The notes under the pieces are model-generated. The model searched no databases and was not told the DNA's origin. It saw only the letters and a program-made list of their open reading frames with translations. A stretch of DNA of 64,000 bases from Mesaphorura yosii (taxonomy: Eukaryota; Arthropoda; Collembola; Poduromorpha; Tullbergiidae), in assembly GCA_009869945.1 (NCBI GenBank), contig WIXG01000067.1, positions 124,001 to 188,000 of the forward strand, read 5' to 3'. Each line of letters starts with the position of its first letter. Positions within the stretch are counted from its first letter, which is position 1. A program made the position numbers and the translations under genes. This document shows positions 45,942 through 57,900 of the stretch, in pieces.

Positions 45942-48208
45942 CTACATCCTAAACACCCCAAACTGAGTCTCTTGAATAGGAGCATTGAGAGCTGCGCTCA
46001 GACTAAGCCCAAGCACTTGCCTCGTGTCAATTGGGTCGATGACCCCATCGTCCCACAACCGCGCGCTCGAGTAGTACGGGTGGCCCTCCGACTCGAAGCG
46101 TTCTATGATGGGTTGCTTGAGGGCGGCTTCTTCTTCGGGTGGGAACTGTGATTTCAAAATTCAGGGTGTTTGTAAAGTGAATTGCCATGGAGTTAGGAGT
46201 AATTACAGTACACTTACAGGCCTCTTCTCCCTCGCCCGCTGATCCCGCGTGATTTGGGCGAGGACTCCGGCAGCCTGCTCGCCGCCCTGCAAATTTTTCA
46301 AACTGTCAAACTCCGGCCAAGAACTGACCACTAATAAAACGACGCCCTCACCATCACAGAAATCCTCGCATTTGGCCACATGTACAAGAACCTCGGACTA
46401 TAAGCCCTCCCACACATCCCGTAATTCCCAGCCCCATACGACCCTCCAATTATTACTGTGAGTTTCGGGACCCGTGCGCAGGACACCGCTGTAACCATTT
46501 TAGCGCCGTTCTTGGCAATGCCACCCGACTCGGCGTCACGGCCGACCATGAACCCTGTGAACAGAGTAGAAACGTGTCAGATGATGAAGGTGTTGGAATT
46601 TCATGGCTCACCTGTGATGTTCTGCAGAAATAAAAGTGGAATCCCCCGCTTGCAGCAGAGTTCAATGAAGTGCGTCCCCTGCAAACACATGCAAATTCTC
46701 AATCAGAAAAAAGTCCAACATTTTTCAATTAGGGAAATTAGCCAAACAGCCCAAAAGAATCTTCTCACCTTCAACGCTGACTCCGAAAAGAGCACCCCAT
46801 TGTTCCCAATCACCCCGATCGGATGCCCATACAGTCTCGCGAACCCCGTCACGAGCGTCTCCCCGTATAAGGCTTTAAACTCGTCAAACTCCGACCCATC
46901 CACAATCCTCGCAATGACTTCTCTTACATCAAAACTCCTCTTTAAATTACTCCCAACTATTCCATACAATTCGAGTGGATCGTATAACGGCTCCTTGAAG
47001 TCATCGGTGAATTGTTTCTTTACAGGTTTGTGATTCAAGTTAGCTACAACTTTCCGCGTGATTTGTAGCGCGTCCTTATCGTTCAGAGCGTAGTGGTCAG
47101 TCACCCCCGATTTGGAGCAGTGCAGATTCGCTCCCCCCAAGTCCTCAGCTGATATCTCCTCCCCCGTCGCAGCCTTCACAAGGGGAGGCCCCCCAAGGAA
47201 GATTGTCCCTTGTTGTTTAACTATTACAGACTCATCAGACATGGCAGGCACGTATGCCCCACCTGCGGTGCAGGAGCCGAGGACGACGGCGATCTACGGG
47301 CATATTAACTCTCTTATTAAAACTACCTTCTTAATTAGTAAAAGGAGAACACCCACCTGCGCCACCCCCTCCCCACTCATCCTCGCCTGGTTATAGAAAA
47401 TCCTTCCAAAGTGCTCCCTATCAGGAAAAACATTGGCTTGCCGAGGGAGGTTCGCTCCGCCAGAGTCCACCAAATAAATGCATGGGAGCCGGTTCTCCAT
47501 CGCAATCTCCTGCGCTCGCAGGTGCTTCTTTACAGTGATTGGGTAGTAGGCGCCTCCTTTGACTGTAGCGTCGTTGGCGAGGATCATGCAGTCGACCCTT
47601 ATTAATTAATAATAGGAAGGTGGTCCAATTTTGCAGCAACTAAAGACAAGCGTTAAGTCGAAGAGACTCACCCCATCACCCTCCCAACCCCACTGATGAT
47701 CCCACCTGCAGGGACCTCTTCATCCCCGTAAAGCTCGTATCCAGCCAATTGTGATAGTTCCAAGAAAGGGGAGCCCCTGTCTAGTAAACACTCGATCCTC
47801 TGCCTTGGCAATAACTTTCCTTTTGATACATGTCTTGCTATCGCTTTTTCCCCTCCCCCTGACTGGATTCGGGTTATTCGGGAGCGGAGGTCGGAGACAA
47901 GGGCGGTCATTGCGGAGGTGTTTTCCTGTGGGGTGGTTTTGGTGGTTAGATTATTGTTGTTTTTGTGGAAGAGTAGGGCTCACCTGAAACTCTGCACTCT
48001 TCCCATCAACCTCCGTCCCTATTATGGAGTGGGTGTCGAGGTGGAACGCGGATGCTGGCTGGATGCTCCAGCTCCTTTTTTGACTGGAAAGGTGGAGTCT
48101 CGAAAACCTCCGCCAGACCTGCGGAGGAGTTTGTATTGTAGTTCTAGAGATGCGGCTTCAAAGCTGGAATTGCCCTACCTCCCTCGGAACCCTCGCGCAG
48201 CCGCTCAT
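45942..48208 (-). CDS. MCCC2: Methylcrotonoyl-CoA carboxylase beta subunit, mitochondrial
   Basis: Nine exons, 48208-48179, 48118-47984, 47925-47672, 47597-47357, 47293-46769, 46678-46612, 46554-46352, 46286-46218 and 46145-45942, give 575 residues (human 563). It is the carboxyltransferase subunit that moves carboxyl from biotin to 3-methylcrotonyl-CoA in leucine breakdown. Nearly every family block is present: [115 protein letters not shown], and the end [14 protein letters not shown]. The 30 nt first exon is inferred: exon 2 has no ATG in frame, and ATG plus a GAG/GTAGGG donor lies just upstream. The joined start, [20 protein letters not shown], is Arg-rich like a mitochondrial presequence. 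Confidence 0.95.
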
Positions 48209-48873
48209 TTTCCACACTCGCCTCCTTCGGGGTGTTCAGTCAGTCTTGTGGGTCTCTCGAAAGAGCCTCGATGCAGGCAGGAGTTCAGCTGTGATGTGAC
48301 TCTGAGTTACGCAACCACAGAACTGCAAACCTCAAGAAGCACTCTCAGCTGGAACGATTCAAACGACCGGCGCTTTTTTGCACGATTTGTGGCTTCACAA
48401 ACTCCACGGAACTCTTTCAATAAATTTCCTTCGTTTCTTATTTGAACAACCTTCAATTTATTTATTAGTATTGCATTACAAAAAACGGGGATGGTCTCTT
48501 AAAATTACGATTTACTCGATTAGACTTCGGATTACCTTCTTAAACGGTAAACACAAAAAGGAGCAACTACTTTGCTAACTAAATCTAAAACTCAAATCTG
48601 GAGAGATGAGAACTGAATTACAGCATGCTAATAAGTACGAAACAACCCATTCGAGTGTACGATTCACAGCAACCGATAAGAATCGTAGAGTAAATTTCTT
48701 CTGCAGATCTTCCCTTTTCCGAATTTGAGTATTTGCGGTTCTCTCGAATGTGTACTTACAAGCGGACTTAAACAACGGGGGTTCACAACGCAGCAGCTTG
48801 GTTCACAATTTACGTTACAGTCACATAAACGATAGTTACCAGATAGGTAAATGGAAATTTCCCTCCTCAAATA
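48209..48873. other. MCCC2 upstream and RALA downstream region
   Basis: 665 nt between two minus-strand genes. Two overlapping minus-strand AATAAA sequences at 48457-48466 could end RALA transcripts. No exon is seen. Confidence 0.4.
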
Positions 48874-49665
48874 CTAAAGCACTGAACACTTGATCCTCCT
48901 CCTCTTCTTCTTCCCCTCATCCACCCCTACTTTCCCTCCTCCATCCTCTGCTTTCCTTGACCTTATCTCCCTCATTAGGTCAAAGAAGACTTTGTCAACA
49001 TTAGTCCTCGTTTTGGCTGAAGTCTCGACGTACGGAACGCGCCATTCCTGCAAGCGCCTCTCGATCTCTTCTTTACTTACTTTACGACGCTCTTCTAAAT
49101 CGGATTTATTCCCAACGAGGAGGAAGGGGATTGAGTCGTCTTGTTTGACGCGGAGGATTTGTTCTCTAAATTTTATACGGGTGTGAGCTTGAGTTCTTTA
49201 AAGCACTTTCTCTCGTCAACTCACCTGAACTCCGCCGTCGCTGAGTACGACTCTGGTTCGGTGATGGAGAAGACGCAGAGGAACCCTTCACCAGAGCGGA
49301 AGTAGTTGTCTCGGATGGCGGCGTAGTCCTGTACAGATTTACTAGTAATTTAGTAATTCCCAGTTTGTTTAAGAGAGTATAAAATAGATCTACCTCCTGC
49401 CCCGCCGTGTCCAGTATGTCGATCTGGACTTCTTCACCGTCTAAGACGACCTGCACCACCAGAGAACAAGAGAGTTACACCGTTCACACACCAGAAATAC
49501 GCTCCGAATCTCTACCTTCTTCCTGTACGAATCAGCTTTGGTCGGCTCGTAGTCCTCCACAAACTCGTCGTACATGAACTGGAGGGTGAGGGCTGACTTG
49601 CCCACTCCTCCCGACCCAATCACTATCACTTTGTGGAGGGAGGAGGGTGAGGGTTTGGGGGCCAT
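48874..49665 (-). CDS. RALA: Ral small GTPase
   Basis: Four exons, 49665-49516, 49450-49394, 49328-49225 and 49165-48874, give 200 residues. Ral cycles between GDP and GTP and acts on exocyst-dependent secretion and other targets at the plasma membrane. The P-loop GSGGVGKS is at residues 17-24, the Ral-type effector region reads [18 protein letters not shown], switch II is [16 protein letters not shown], and base recognition uses VGNKSD and ETSAKT. The tail is basic (GKKKRRIK) and ends CSVL, a CAAX box whose final Leu predicts geranylgeranylation. Effector and switch regions match vertebrate RALA almost residue for residue. Introns are 59-65 nt. A likely acceptor about 90 nt upstream of the ATG hints at a 5' UTR exon. 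Confidence 0.97.
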
Positions 49666-51481
49666 CTCTTTTTTTGGTTGCTGTTGCTGCTGTCCTTGCC
49701 TTGCTCTCGTCAGCCGTGTCCCCGTTGGAGAAGCTGGACCGCACCCTGACTGGGAATCAAAATCCGTAAAATTAGCCTAAAGGAATCTGCAGAGGATGCT
49801 TTCCACCCTTGTCGAACACTTCAGGAGGAGGATGGAATCTGCACTCTGACTTCCTTGTGTTCTCGTCAGCAGCTCACACATAACACATCACATTGCTCAT
49901 TGTGTAAATTCACAGTGATTAATCGCTGACTAAATTTTATGCAGAGACTCTCCTGGTGACTTCATCGTTAAACTAAACTCGACAAATATGCTAAACGTAT
50001 GCTTAGTCACTCTGTCATCACCACCTTCAAAGGAGTCACCTCTCTCTCTAAAATGCATTACATCGGCCGTCAAAAAGTGTGCGCCCTCCTTCCTCGGCTC
50101 TCAGTTTAAATCGTCTGATCACCGGTGGAGTTTGGCCCCCATTCACGAGAACTCAACTCCTCCATGGGAGGAAGGCCCTCACGATGGGAGCCACCAACTG
50201 CCACCTCAGACCTTTTACTAATCGTGCATCATCGAGCCGGTAGTTTTTATTTCTAGGGGGCTACGCTCTCAAAGTGTTAAAACTTACCAATGAGTTAGAT
50301 GAGGTTCTTTTGGCCGGCACTCTCTTTGAACTCTTTCAGAGGAACAGCTTGTGTACTCCAAACTGTCCAAACTCGGACTTTGCAAAAGAAATGAATGACT
50401 CTCTCTCTCAATTGACTGATTGATAATTAAATTAGTGCACAAATATGCACCTCTTCGCTCTTGTCGTTTTCGAGTCTTTGAGCAAACAGAATTATTTACT
50501 TGTTTTCTGGTGCAAAACGTCACACACTACACAAATCACCATGGGAAACACGGTGGATGACAGTGTGAAAGGCAGGACGGCTTCCTCTTTCTCAAATACA
50601 GACGGCCGATGAATGATGAACACTCGATGATTGAATTGGAGTGAGAGGAGATGGCTGGAAATGTTATTGAAATGCAGCAGCAAGCTAACTCTTCGCAGTA
50701 CAGTACGAACGAGCCACGGAAGGCTTTCGGAAGCCTCTGCTCGCTGTACGACTTTCACACGACTCTTGCAAGAGAAAGCTTGGTGGAGAGCCGCTTCCCT
50801 TCCAGTGCACAGCGCCGTGCCCAGCGAACAGCCATAAGAATAGCATTGCATAATTACTATTGTGTGTGTGCACTGATAATATACGAAAAACTGTGTTGTT
50901 GTTATGCTCTTCTCTCTCACGTAAATACGCGTAACAAACAGCAGCGATCGGCTCTCTTCAACTGATTTTAAATTTTTAATTGCACAACGAGCAGAGAAAT
51001 ATTTCAGAGTCGCTGCGGATTCCCACTCGAAAGATTCACAATTCATTCTAGTCTTACATGACATTCGTGATCCCAGTCAAAAGGCAATTCAGAAAGAGTG
51101 CTGTAAAATCCTGATATTAAAAAGTGGTGTACGGGATCGATAATCACCCACCGAAATCAATAGGACTCAGCAGCGTTTGAAGAAATTGTGCTCTCTTCTC
51201 GGAGGCGATCACACAATATTTTTTGTTCGTTGGATCCCTTTGTACCTCGTTTTCGGTGGTTGCCCCTCTTGACTCGAATTTCGAATCTGGTTTAGGGGAT
51301 CCTTGTGCCCTGGAGTGAACTCTCGTCAACCGCCCACTCAAATTCTAGTCACAGAATCTCGTCAAATATGCGAAGATGGACGGAGAAGCCCACCTCAACC
51401 GCTCTACAAGAATGCACCACTAAACTGAAACACTAAAGACTCTCTTCACTGATCTCAAAAACCGTACACAAAGAAGGAAAT
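49666..51481. other. Divergent region between RALA and the zinc finger gene
   Basis: About 1.8 kb without a supported exon. A 190-codon minus-strand open frame (50492-51064) has no family resemblance and looks like chance. The 5' UTRs and promoters of both genes should lie here. Confidence 0.4.
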
Positions 51482-53464
51482 ATGGAAGTCGACTCCCCCA
51501 TCGCCGTCGTCTTCCGCTGCCTCGAAGACTTCTTAAGGAAGGTGAGCCCTTGACTTTAACTCTGTTGTAAAACTGTAAAACACTAACGACTCCCAAATCA
51601 CGCAGGCCGGCACGCTCAACGTCTTCGAGACACTCGTCTACAACTACAGACTAAAAGAGGAGTACCCTGCAAACTTACAAGACTTCTCAGCAATTCTCTC
51701 CGAGCTGATACAGAACCTAAACTCAATCAGGCTCGAGATGGAGAAGCGAAGCACTTCAAAACAGAACGGAGTCGAGCATCGGAACGAGTACATGATCACA
51801 CTGGACAACTCTCAGTACCTCCCATTAATTGAGGAGGGGGATTTGAAGAATGTGAGTGTGGTAGTTGCGGGGGATTTGCAAACATTATTCTCCGTCAAAC
51901 TCGACCCCTCCCAACTACAGCAACAGAACAATGGAGGAGAAGAAAACTCCTCCGAGCTGTATATGATCCCTATTTTGAAAGAAGTAAAGGAGGATCTGAG
52001 CGTAAAAGACATTTGCTCAATGGTCGGGGTGGAACAGCAAGTGGAGGAACCTCCTTCATTAGCTTCTGTACAGGCATCTACAGCGAAAGAGACGATAGCG
52101 AAACCAAAGAAGAAGAAACCTGCACAGAAGTCACCCCAGCAGCAGCAGCAACTGTCAAAAGGACAACTGCCCCCTCCGCAGCAACAAACTAAAGACCCCT
52201 TGGATGATGACAACCTCCTCTTCTCCTGCTGTGATAAGTGCTTCCACTCCTTCAGGACACAAGAGAGGTTTGATTCGCACAAGTGCACGGCGAAGGGCGG
52301 AGGAAAGGTACTTTATCAACTTATCTCTTTCCTCTTCGGATGAAGTATTAACTATTTTTTATTCCACAGACCTCAACCCTCATAAGGGACAACTCTGGCC
52401 TCCGCAAAATGAAAAAATTCGTCTGCGGTCTCTGCTTAGAAGAGTACAGAAACCTAGACAGGATCTCGTTCCATTTGAAGCGATGTGAGGGTGGTCCCTT
52501 CACTTGTGAGATGTGCCCTCCATCCGCACCACAATTCGGGACTATGAAGAGTCTGAATTTCCACAAGATCCACGAGCACAAGGAGGAGAGGAGTTTTATA
52601 TGCAAGGGTGAGTATACAACTGCTTTGTACTTTGGAATCTCGTAATAAAACTTGAAATTTACAGACTGCGGCTTCCCGTTCAAGTTCAAATGCTCGCTGC
52701 AGAAGCATAAGCTGAGGGCACATAACACAGAACTCCAACCGAGAACGTTTCCATGTGACCAATGCTCGAGTATTTTCTTGAAGAAGATCTTTCTCACGAA
52801 TCATAAACTGAAGAGTCACCAGGGAGAGAAGGCGGCTGGGGAGCTGGCGGAGGAGGGTAAGGAGGCAGCCAGCAGAGTTTTAATTTCCCAGCAGAGTACC
52901 ACTCTCTCATTATATTTATAGACCTCCCTTCCGCCCTCCCCGAGGAGTCCTCAGAGCCTCCCTCCTCCACCCCCCCACAAAAACCCCACTCGTGCCCCAC
53001 CTGCGGCAAGTCCTTCGCGAAGAAGAGCAAACTGAAAGAGCACTGTGGGCGGAGACATCCGACGAGTGCGGAGGCTTCTTTTAAATGTACACATTGCCCT
53101 AAAACCTTCCGAACGAGGAAGGACCAGCGCCAACATATGAGGAGGATGCACTCGAGTGAAGCTGCAGAGGTAGTGGAGAAGAAGAAGCAGGTTGAGAACG
53201 GGGCGGCGTCCTCATCAGTGAACCACTCCGCGTCGGTGAGTTGCATTCCTATTTGAAAAAGTGGCGGCTCAACATTCTTTTAAAAAGTAATCTTCCCTCC
53301 CACAGAATTCACCCCACTCCAGCAGCCAACCACCACCACCATCCTCCTCTGGAACATCGACGGACGACACCCAATTGATGTCCGACTTTATGGAAGCACT
53401 CACACCCGGCCAACTGGAGCAGATCATGAAGGCGGACTTTCTCGTTCCGACACTGATACCGTAG
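51482..53464 (+). CDS. C2H2/C2HC zinc finger protein
   Basis: Six exons, 51482-51541, 51606-52307, 52370-52607, 52665-52856, 52922-53235 and 53306-53464, give 554 residues. It is probably a DNA-binding nuclear protein. Seven fingers are visible. The first two have Cys as the last ligand (CDKC...HKC and CGLC...HLKRC), so they are C2HC. The other five are C2H2: CEMC...HKIHEH, CDC-type GFPFKFKCSLQKHKLRAH, CDQC...HKLKSH, CPTC...HCGRRH and CTHC...HMRRMH. The last two fingers follow a linker with Pro/Ser-rich spacing. The N-terminal 90 residues (ending with LIQNLNSIRLEMEKRS) are helical and unlike BTB, KRAB or ZAD. A basic Lys/Gln stretch (KPKKKKPAQKSPQQQQQ) precedes the fingers. The acidic end (DDTQLMSDFMEALTPGQLEQ) may be an activation-type helix. 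No orthologue is recognised. Confidence 0.88.
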
Positions 53465-53905
53465 TAATATTTATAAGTAGAATGTGGTTTAGAGTCCCAC
53501 TACAGTTTCGTTTTTTTGCCACCAGTTTTTTAATTTTAAAAGACGTGTTTCAATTTCCGATGATCTCTCGTATACTTAGCTTAGGTAAACACAAACCTCT
53601 TGTTGTCTAGTTGATTGTTTTTAGAATGGAGACGTGAATTCTTGTTTGCCGTGTTCAAAACACTCGTTTACTCACGTCGCAACTACTCATCTCGAGTCGT
53701 CTCTCATTTTATATTGTGATTCCCGTTTTCTCGATAGTCATTCTTCATTTCCCTCGAGAAGAGGAGTTTTACTTTTTTTAAACCCATCTATATTTTGTGA
53801 ATCGTGTCCAATCGTGTTCGTGCGAAATAAAAACAATGTCAAAGAATCGTTCTAGCCAAAATAACCTCTCAACACCCCGCCCCCTTCCTCCTTCATCCCC
53901 GACAG
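53465..53905. other. Zinc finger gene 3' UTR and following gap
   Basis: 441 nt with AATAAA at 53826. It ends in a long pyrimidine-rich tract and CAG, a strong splice acceptor for the exon at 53906. No upstream coding exon for that acceptor was found. Confidence 0.4.
53826..53831 (+). promoter_or_regulatory. Probable poly(A) signal of the zinc finger gene
   Basis: AATAAA 362 nt after the stop. Confidence 0.5.
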
Positions 53906-54443
53906 GGTCTCCGATTACCACCTCGACCAGATCCCCCGCACGATCCGCGATGGAGGAGAGTTACTAGAATACTATGGGAAGATCTTCGGGGGGTTTCCTC
54001 GCTTAGTGAAGTTGACAGAGCCGAATAGGAGATGTGATTATGGAGCGGATGAGAAGGGGAGGAGTGAATTTGGTGAGTTTACTTTGACGCTTTGCGAACT
54101 CTTTTTTGAATGGCAGTTTTCTGCAGGAATCCTAACCTCAGCCCTCAATTACAAGCCATCTCCAATCAGCTCGCGACGCCAAATGGGGAAGATATTGCCC
54201 GGGGTGGGTGTGAGTTGGTGTTTCTGGTGAGTGTTGCAAGGAACGAGGATGACAATCGGTTCTATTTTTTCGTAAAAGAGACCACCTCCTTTCACGAACC
54301 CGAAGCAGTTGCATCAGACGTCTTAAGAGAACACCTCAGATCTGTTCAGCACGGGGGACTTTCCCTATCGGTCGCGGTATGACGGAGGGAGGGAAGCCAT
54401 CTTTTATGAGTGGTCCAGAGCTGTCCCCGCTGGAGATGAGTAA
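53906..54443 (+). CDS. Terminal exons of an unrecognised gene, no visible start
   Basis: Three exons fit together in phase, 53906-54072, 54127-54226 and 54350-54443, coding about 120 residues to a TAA stop. I do not recognise the product. The first exon reads VSDYHLDQIPRTIRDGGELL and EYYGKIFGGFPRLVKLTEPN; the last ends YDGGREAIFYEWSRAVPAGDE. There are several Cys and Tyr/Arg-rich blocks, but no membrane helix. The first exon follows a strong polypyrimidine acceptor, yet no in-frame ATG exists in it and no upstream partner exon is obvious before the zinc finger gene's poly(A) signal. The stop overlaps an AATAAA at 54442. The frame of the middle exon is debatable: another frame there (54110-54382) stays open for 90 codons. 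It may be the 3' end of a gene with a distant 5' exon or a broken copy. Confidence 0.42.
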
Positions 54444-54447
54444 TAAA
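54442..54447 (+). promoter_or_regulatory. Poly(A) signal overlapping a stop codon
   Basis: AATAAA that shares two bases with the TAA stop of the preceding exon. Confidence 0.45.
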
Positions 54448-54916
54448 ACTTACAGACAAGACTCTGCGCACAAGATTTCCCAGTATCCCGAATTTTATTC
54501 CCACAAAAATCGTTTATTTACAAGAAATTCTGTACAAGATTAAGTAGTAAGTGCGTTTCTGAATAAATTATGTTGGTAAACCGCTGCCGCCCCTGACTAC
54601 AATATTCTAACGATTTTAACCTCCAACCTGCAATTGCCGATTTCAAATATTATATCATGATGTATCACAGAGGGTGTGTTTATAAACAACAAAAGTGCTT
54701 TTCGGAAATTACTGATTCGGATTTCGCGATTGGACGTAATTCTCGCATGCGCGCGTTTGTGACGGTCGTGTTACCACTCGTGGGCGTACTTTTAAATTAA
54801 CGGCAAAGTTGTTAATACTGCTGCCAACTAAACGTAAAACAGAGGGAAATGATCACAGCACCAAACGATGATTGGTTTAGAATGATTAAAGCCTGCTGCA
54901 ACTAAATACGGAGTAC
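54444..54916. other. Gap between convergent gene ends
   Basis: 473 nt between the exon fragment (+) and SLC12A9 (-). Minus-strand AATAAA sequences at 54494-54499 and 54513-54518 could serve SLC12A9. Confidence 0.4.
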
Positions 54917-57900
54917 TTAAATGGTTGTCGAGGTAACAGGGCTGATCCCGTGAACAAGCACATTCGGTCCCATCCCTGCTGATAGTCCTTCTAACCTCTG
55001 ATAGTACATAGAGTACTCTGCTGATGTGGAGGGTGGCTCAGGCAAGTATAAGAAGGTAACAGCCGTATTCGAGCTGTGCTCGCGGAGCATTTCGTTGACG
55101 CTGCGGGAGATATTATTCGTCATGGTAAAATAAGAAAATTCCAACAATCAACAACACAACAATTCAACGCTCAAACTGCTCACCTCTTGATATAATCTGC
55201 TCTTATACAGCCCACCTCCCACTGCGGAGCGGAAGACTGGACCGCCTCTCTAACCTCCTCGGGGGGGATGCCCCCTGGTAGCTGTTTGCTCAAAACACCG
55301 TCCCACGGGACTACAACTATTCTAGCTTTTATACGGAGGATTTGGAGCATTCTCTTCAGTTCTATCTCACGTCCTGCGCTGGATTCTTGTGAGGTCGCCG
55401 TGCAGCAGAGGAACACTCTGAGTGTTAGGTATTTCCAGGTTGGGACCTGCGTATGTTTTGTATTACCTTGTAAAAAAATTAGCTGTGGTTACGAGCTCAT
55501 AAAGAATCATACCATATTAAGAATACACCCCAGCTGCATTAGAAACAGGCTTGTAGGGTCCATTAATGAGTTTGCATCGCCCGAGAAGAAATTGATGGGC
55601 CAGATGTCGATGAACATGGAGCGGTTTCTACAGAAATTAGAAATTCGAATTTAAAAACGCGGGAACCCCGGTAGAATGCCTACAATTTTTTAGAAAATCT
55701 CACCTCCCCACAATCCCCTTATCCAACCCGGCCATTCCCCTGCAGACAACCAAATTCTTCCCCAATTTAATCACATCCCTCAGCATCTCGACGTACTCGA
55801 CGAGGCTCAATCTTGGATCATTTCCAGTTCTCAATCGAAATGAATCTTTGAACCTCTCCGTCTTGTAAGGTGTATAAGTCGAGTCCTGCCCCTCGAAAAA
55901 GTCCACCGGCCTCGTGTCGTCGTAGAAACCGAAACAGATTGTGTTTGGCCTGCAAAGGCAAGAAGTTTAATTTTTCTTAAAAACTCCCTCCCGAAATTCT
56001 CAAAACTAACCTCATCGCCCCCAAGCCACTGATCCTAACGAGATGGTGCATCCCTTCCCTCACAGACCTCGCCACCGTCATCTCAATGAAAGCCTTAACT
56101 TTTAAATGGTCGACGAGGGAGAGCCAGTCGGGGTACTCTGACTGGGCTGGATCGATGTCCATGTTGTCAAAGTCGCCTTCCTATAAAATTACAGCTGTCA
56201 TCATAGCAACAGAATTCCTTAAAAAGCAAAACTAACCTGCACATGCCCCAGCACGTACAACCCACTCTTCTTCAAATCATTCACAAAGTCAATCACAGGG
56301 GCGGCCCCACGTGGGCTGCTAACTAACAATAGCATGTGTGGCCTCCAGAACTTGACGTGGTCTTTCCTCGAATCCAATAGCAATAAATACTTCCTCACTT
56401 GGTGGAAAATCAACGCTTGACTGATCGACCCCCAGTTGTCAGCTCGGGATGGGCTTAGAAGATGTAATAGTATTACTAGGACGAGGCAAGCTATGATTGC
56501 CAAGGAGGCGTAGATGGCGTTGATTAGAAACATCATAATCAAAGTGCCAACAAGGCCGAGGAATGCGGTGTGGGATGAGAAGTACTTGAAGGCGGGTCTG
56601 CGGAGAGAAATATTAGGAACCATTGGCAACCAATGAAGAATAATTTTTTTAAAAAGTAACTAAAAATATACTCATGAACAGTGAATAAAAAAAACCCACC
56701 TAAAATTCGGCGCGGAGGCCAACTCCAATCCTAAGCAGGCTAGGTTCATTGCGAAATAAGATAATAAGAATAGGACAGAGTTGAGCTGGGCGATGATGTT
56801 CAGGGAGCCGATTAGCAAAAACATCTCCACAACGAAAAAGCAGGCGACAACCGAGGCGACCGGGTTCCCAGAGCCTGTTGTTCCCCTGGTGATAGGGCGG
56901 AGGAGGGGGCCTTCCGTAGATAAACAAATTACAAATTGTGAGAACAGCCCCTCATATTTCAAAAATTTAAAGACACATTCAAAAAAATCTCACCAAAAAT
57001 GTCATCCTTCGCCACCGCTGCCAGCACCCTGCTCGCTCCAATCAAATTACTCAAACTCGCTGAAAAAGTAGCTGTTAAAACTCCAACAATCACAAACGGC
57101 CCCCAGTAGCTTATCCCCCTCATGAAAATGTAGTTGTTGACGAGGAGGAAGTGGGAGCAGGTCGCTGAAGTTAGTAAAGCTAACAGTATGTAAACGAGGA
57201 AGGTGAACCCGACTGCTGATAACGTTCCACGTGGGATTGATTTCCCAGGAAGTTTGAGTTCGCCGCTCATGTTTGCGCCTGTTTAATTATAGAGAAATAT
57301 TGGCATGGATTTTAAAAAATGTCCAAACATTTAACTCTCTCACCCGCCATGATCCCCGTCACCCCTGAGAACAAAACACCGAAAACAATCGCGAAATCCA
57401 CCTGGTCCCCATGCGCAGTGTAGTCTGCACCATAGTTGCTAGGCCAATTTAATTCGAATGTTGTCGCGTTGAATCCTGTGAACACAGCTGTAGGATGCTC
57501 AGTGCGGTTAACGAGGGTGTTTGCGTTGGGGATCTCAACCTTTATGAAATTGAGTGCAGGTTGAGTATAAATTCCAAAAGTTAAAAATCGATGATAGAAT
57601 ACTTACCTCCCTCCACCCCCGGAAATAACTCACAATCACACTCGCCAAACACGTCCCCACAATCCCCAACACAGCCACACTCGTTTTCGCGAATAATCCC
57701 GCTCCAATGAGGCAGACGCATAAATTAACAAAGTTAACAATGGTGCAGTACAGAAAGATCCACCACCTATTGATAGGTAGTACTCCATCCGTGTCCTCAT
57801 CCTTCCCAAAGTTATCAAGTATTCCCTCAACACACCCCGTAATGTAGAGTGCTGAGGAGACAATGTTGGCGAATATGAAGAGGGCTCCAATCGCGCCTCC

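Noticed and set aside
50492-51064. 190-codon minus-strand frame
   Set aside because: Composition is not protein-like, other frames overlap it, and there is no family match; length is within chance for a 64 kb window.
54110-54382. 90-codon plus-strand frame over the orphan exons
   Set aside because: Cannot be joined in phase to the exon at 53906 with the visible splice sites; kept as an open doubt rather than a gene.
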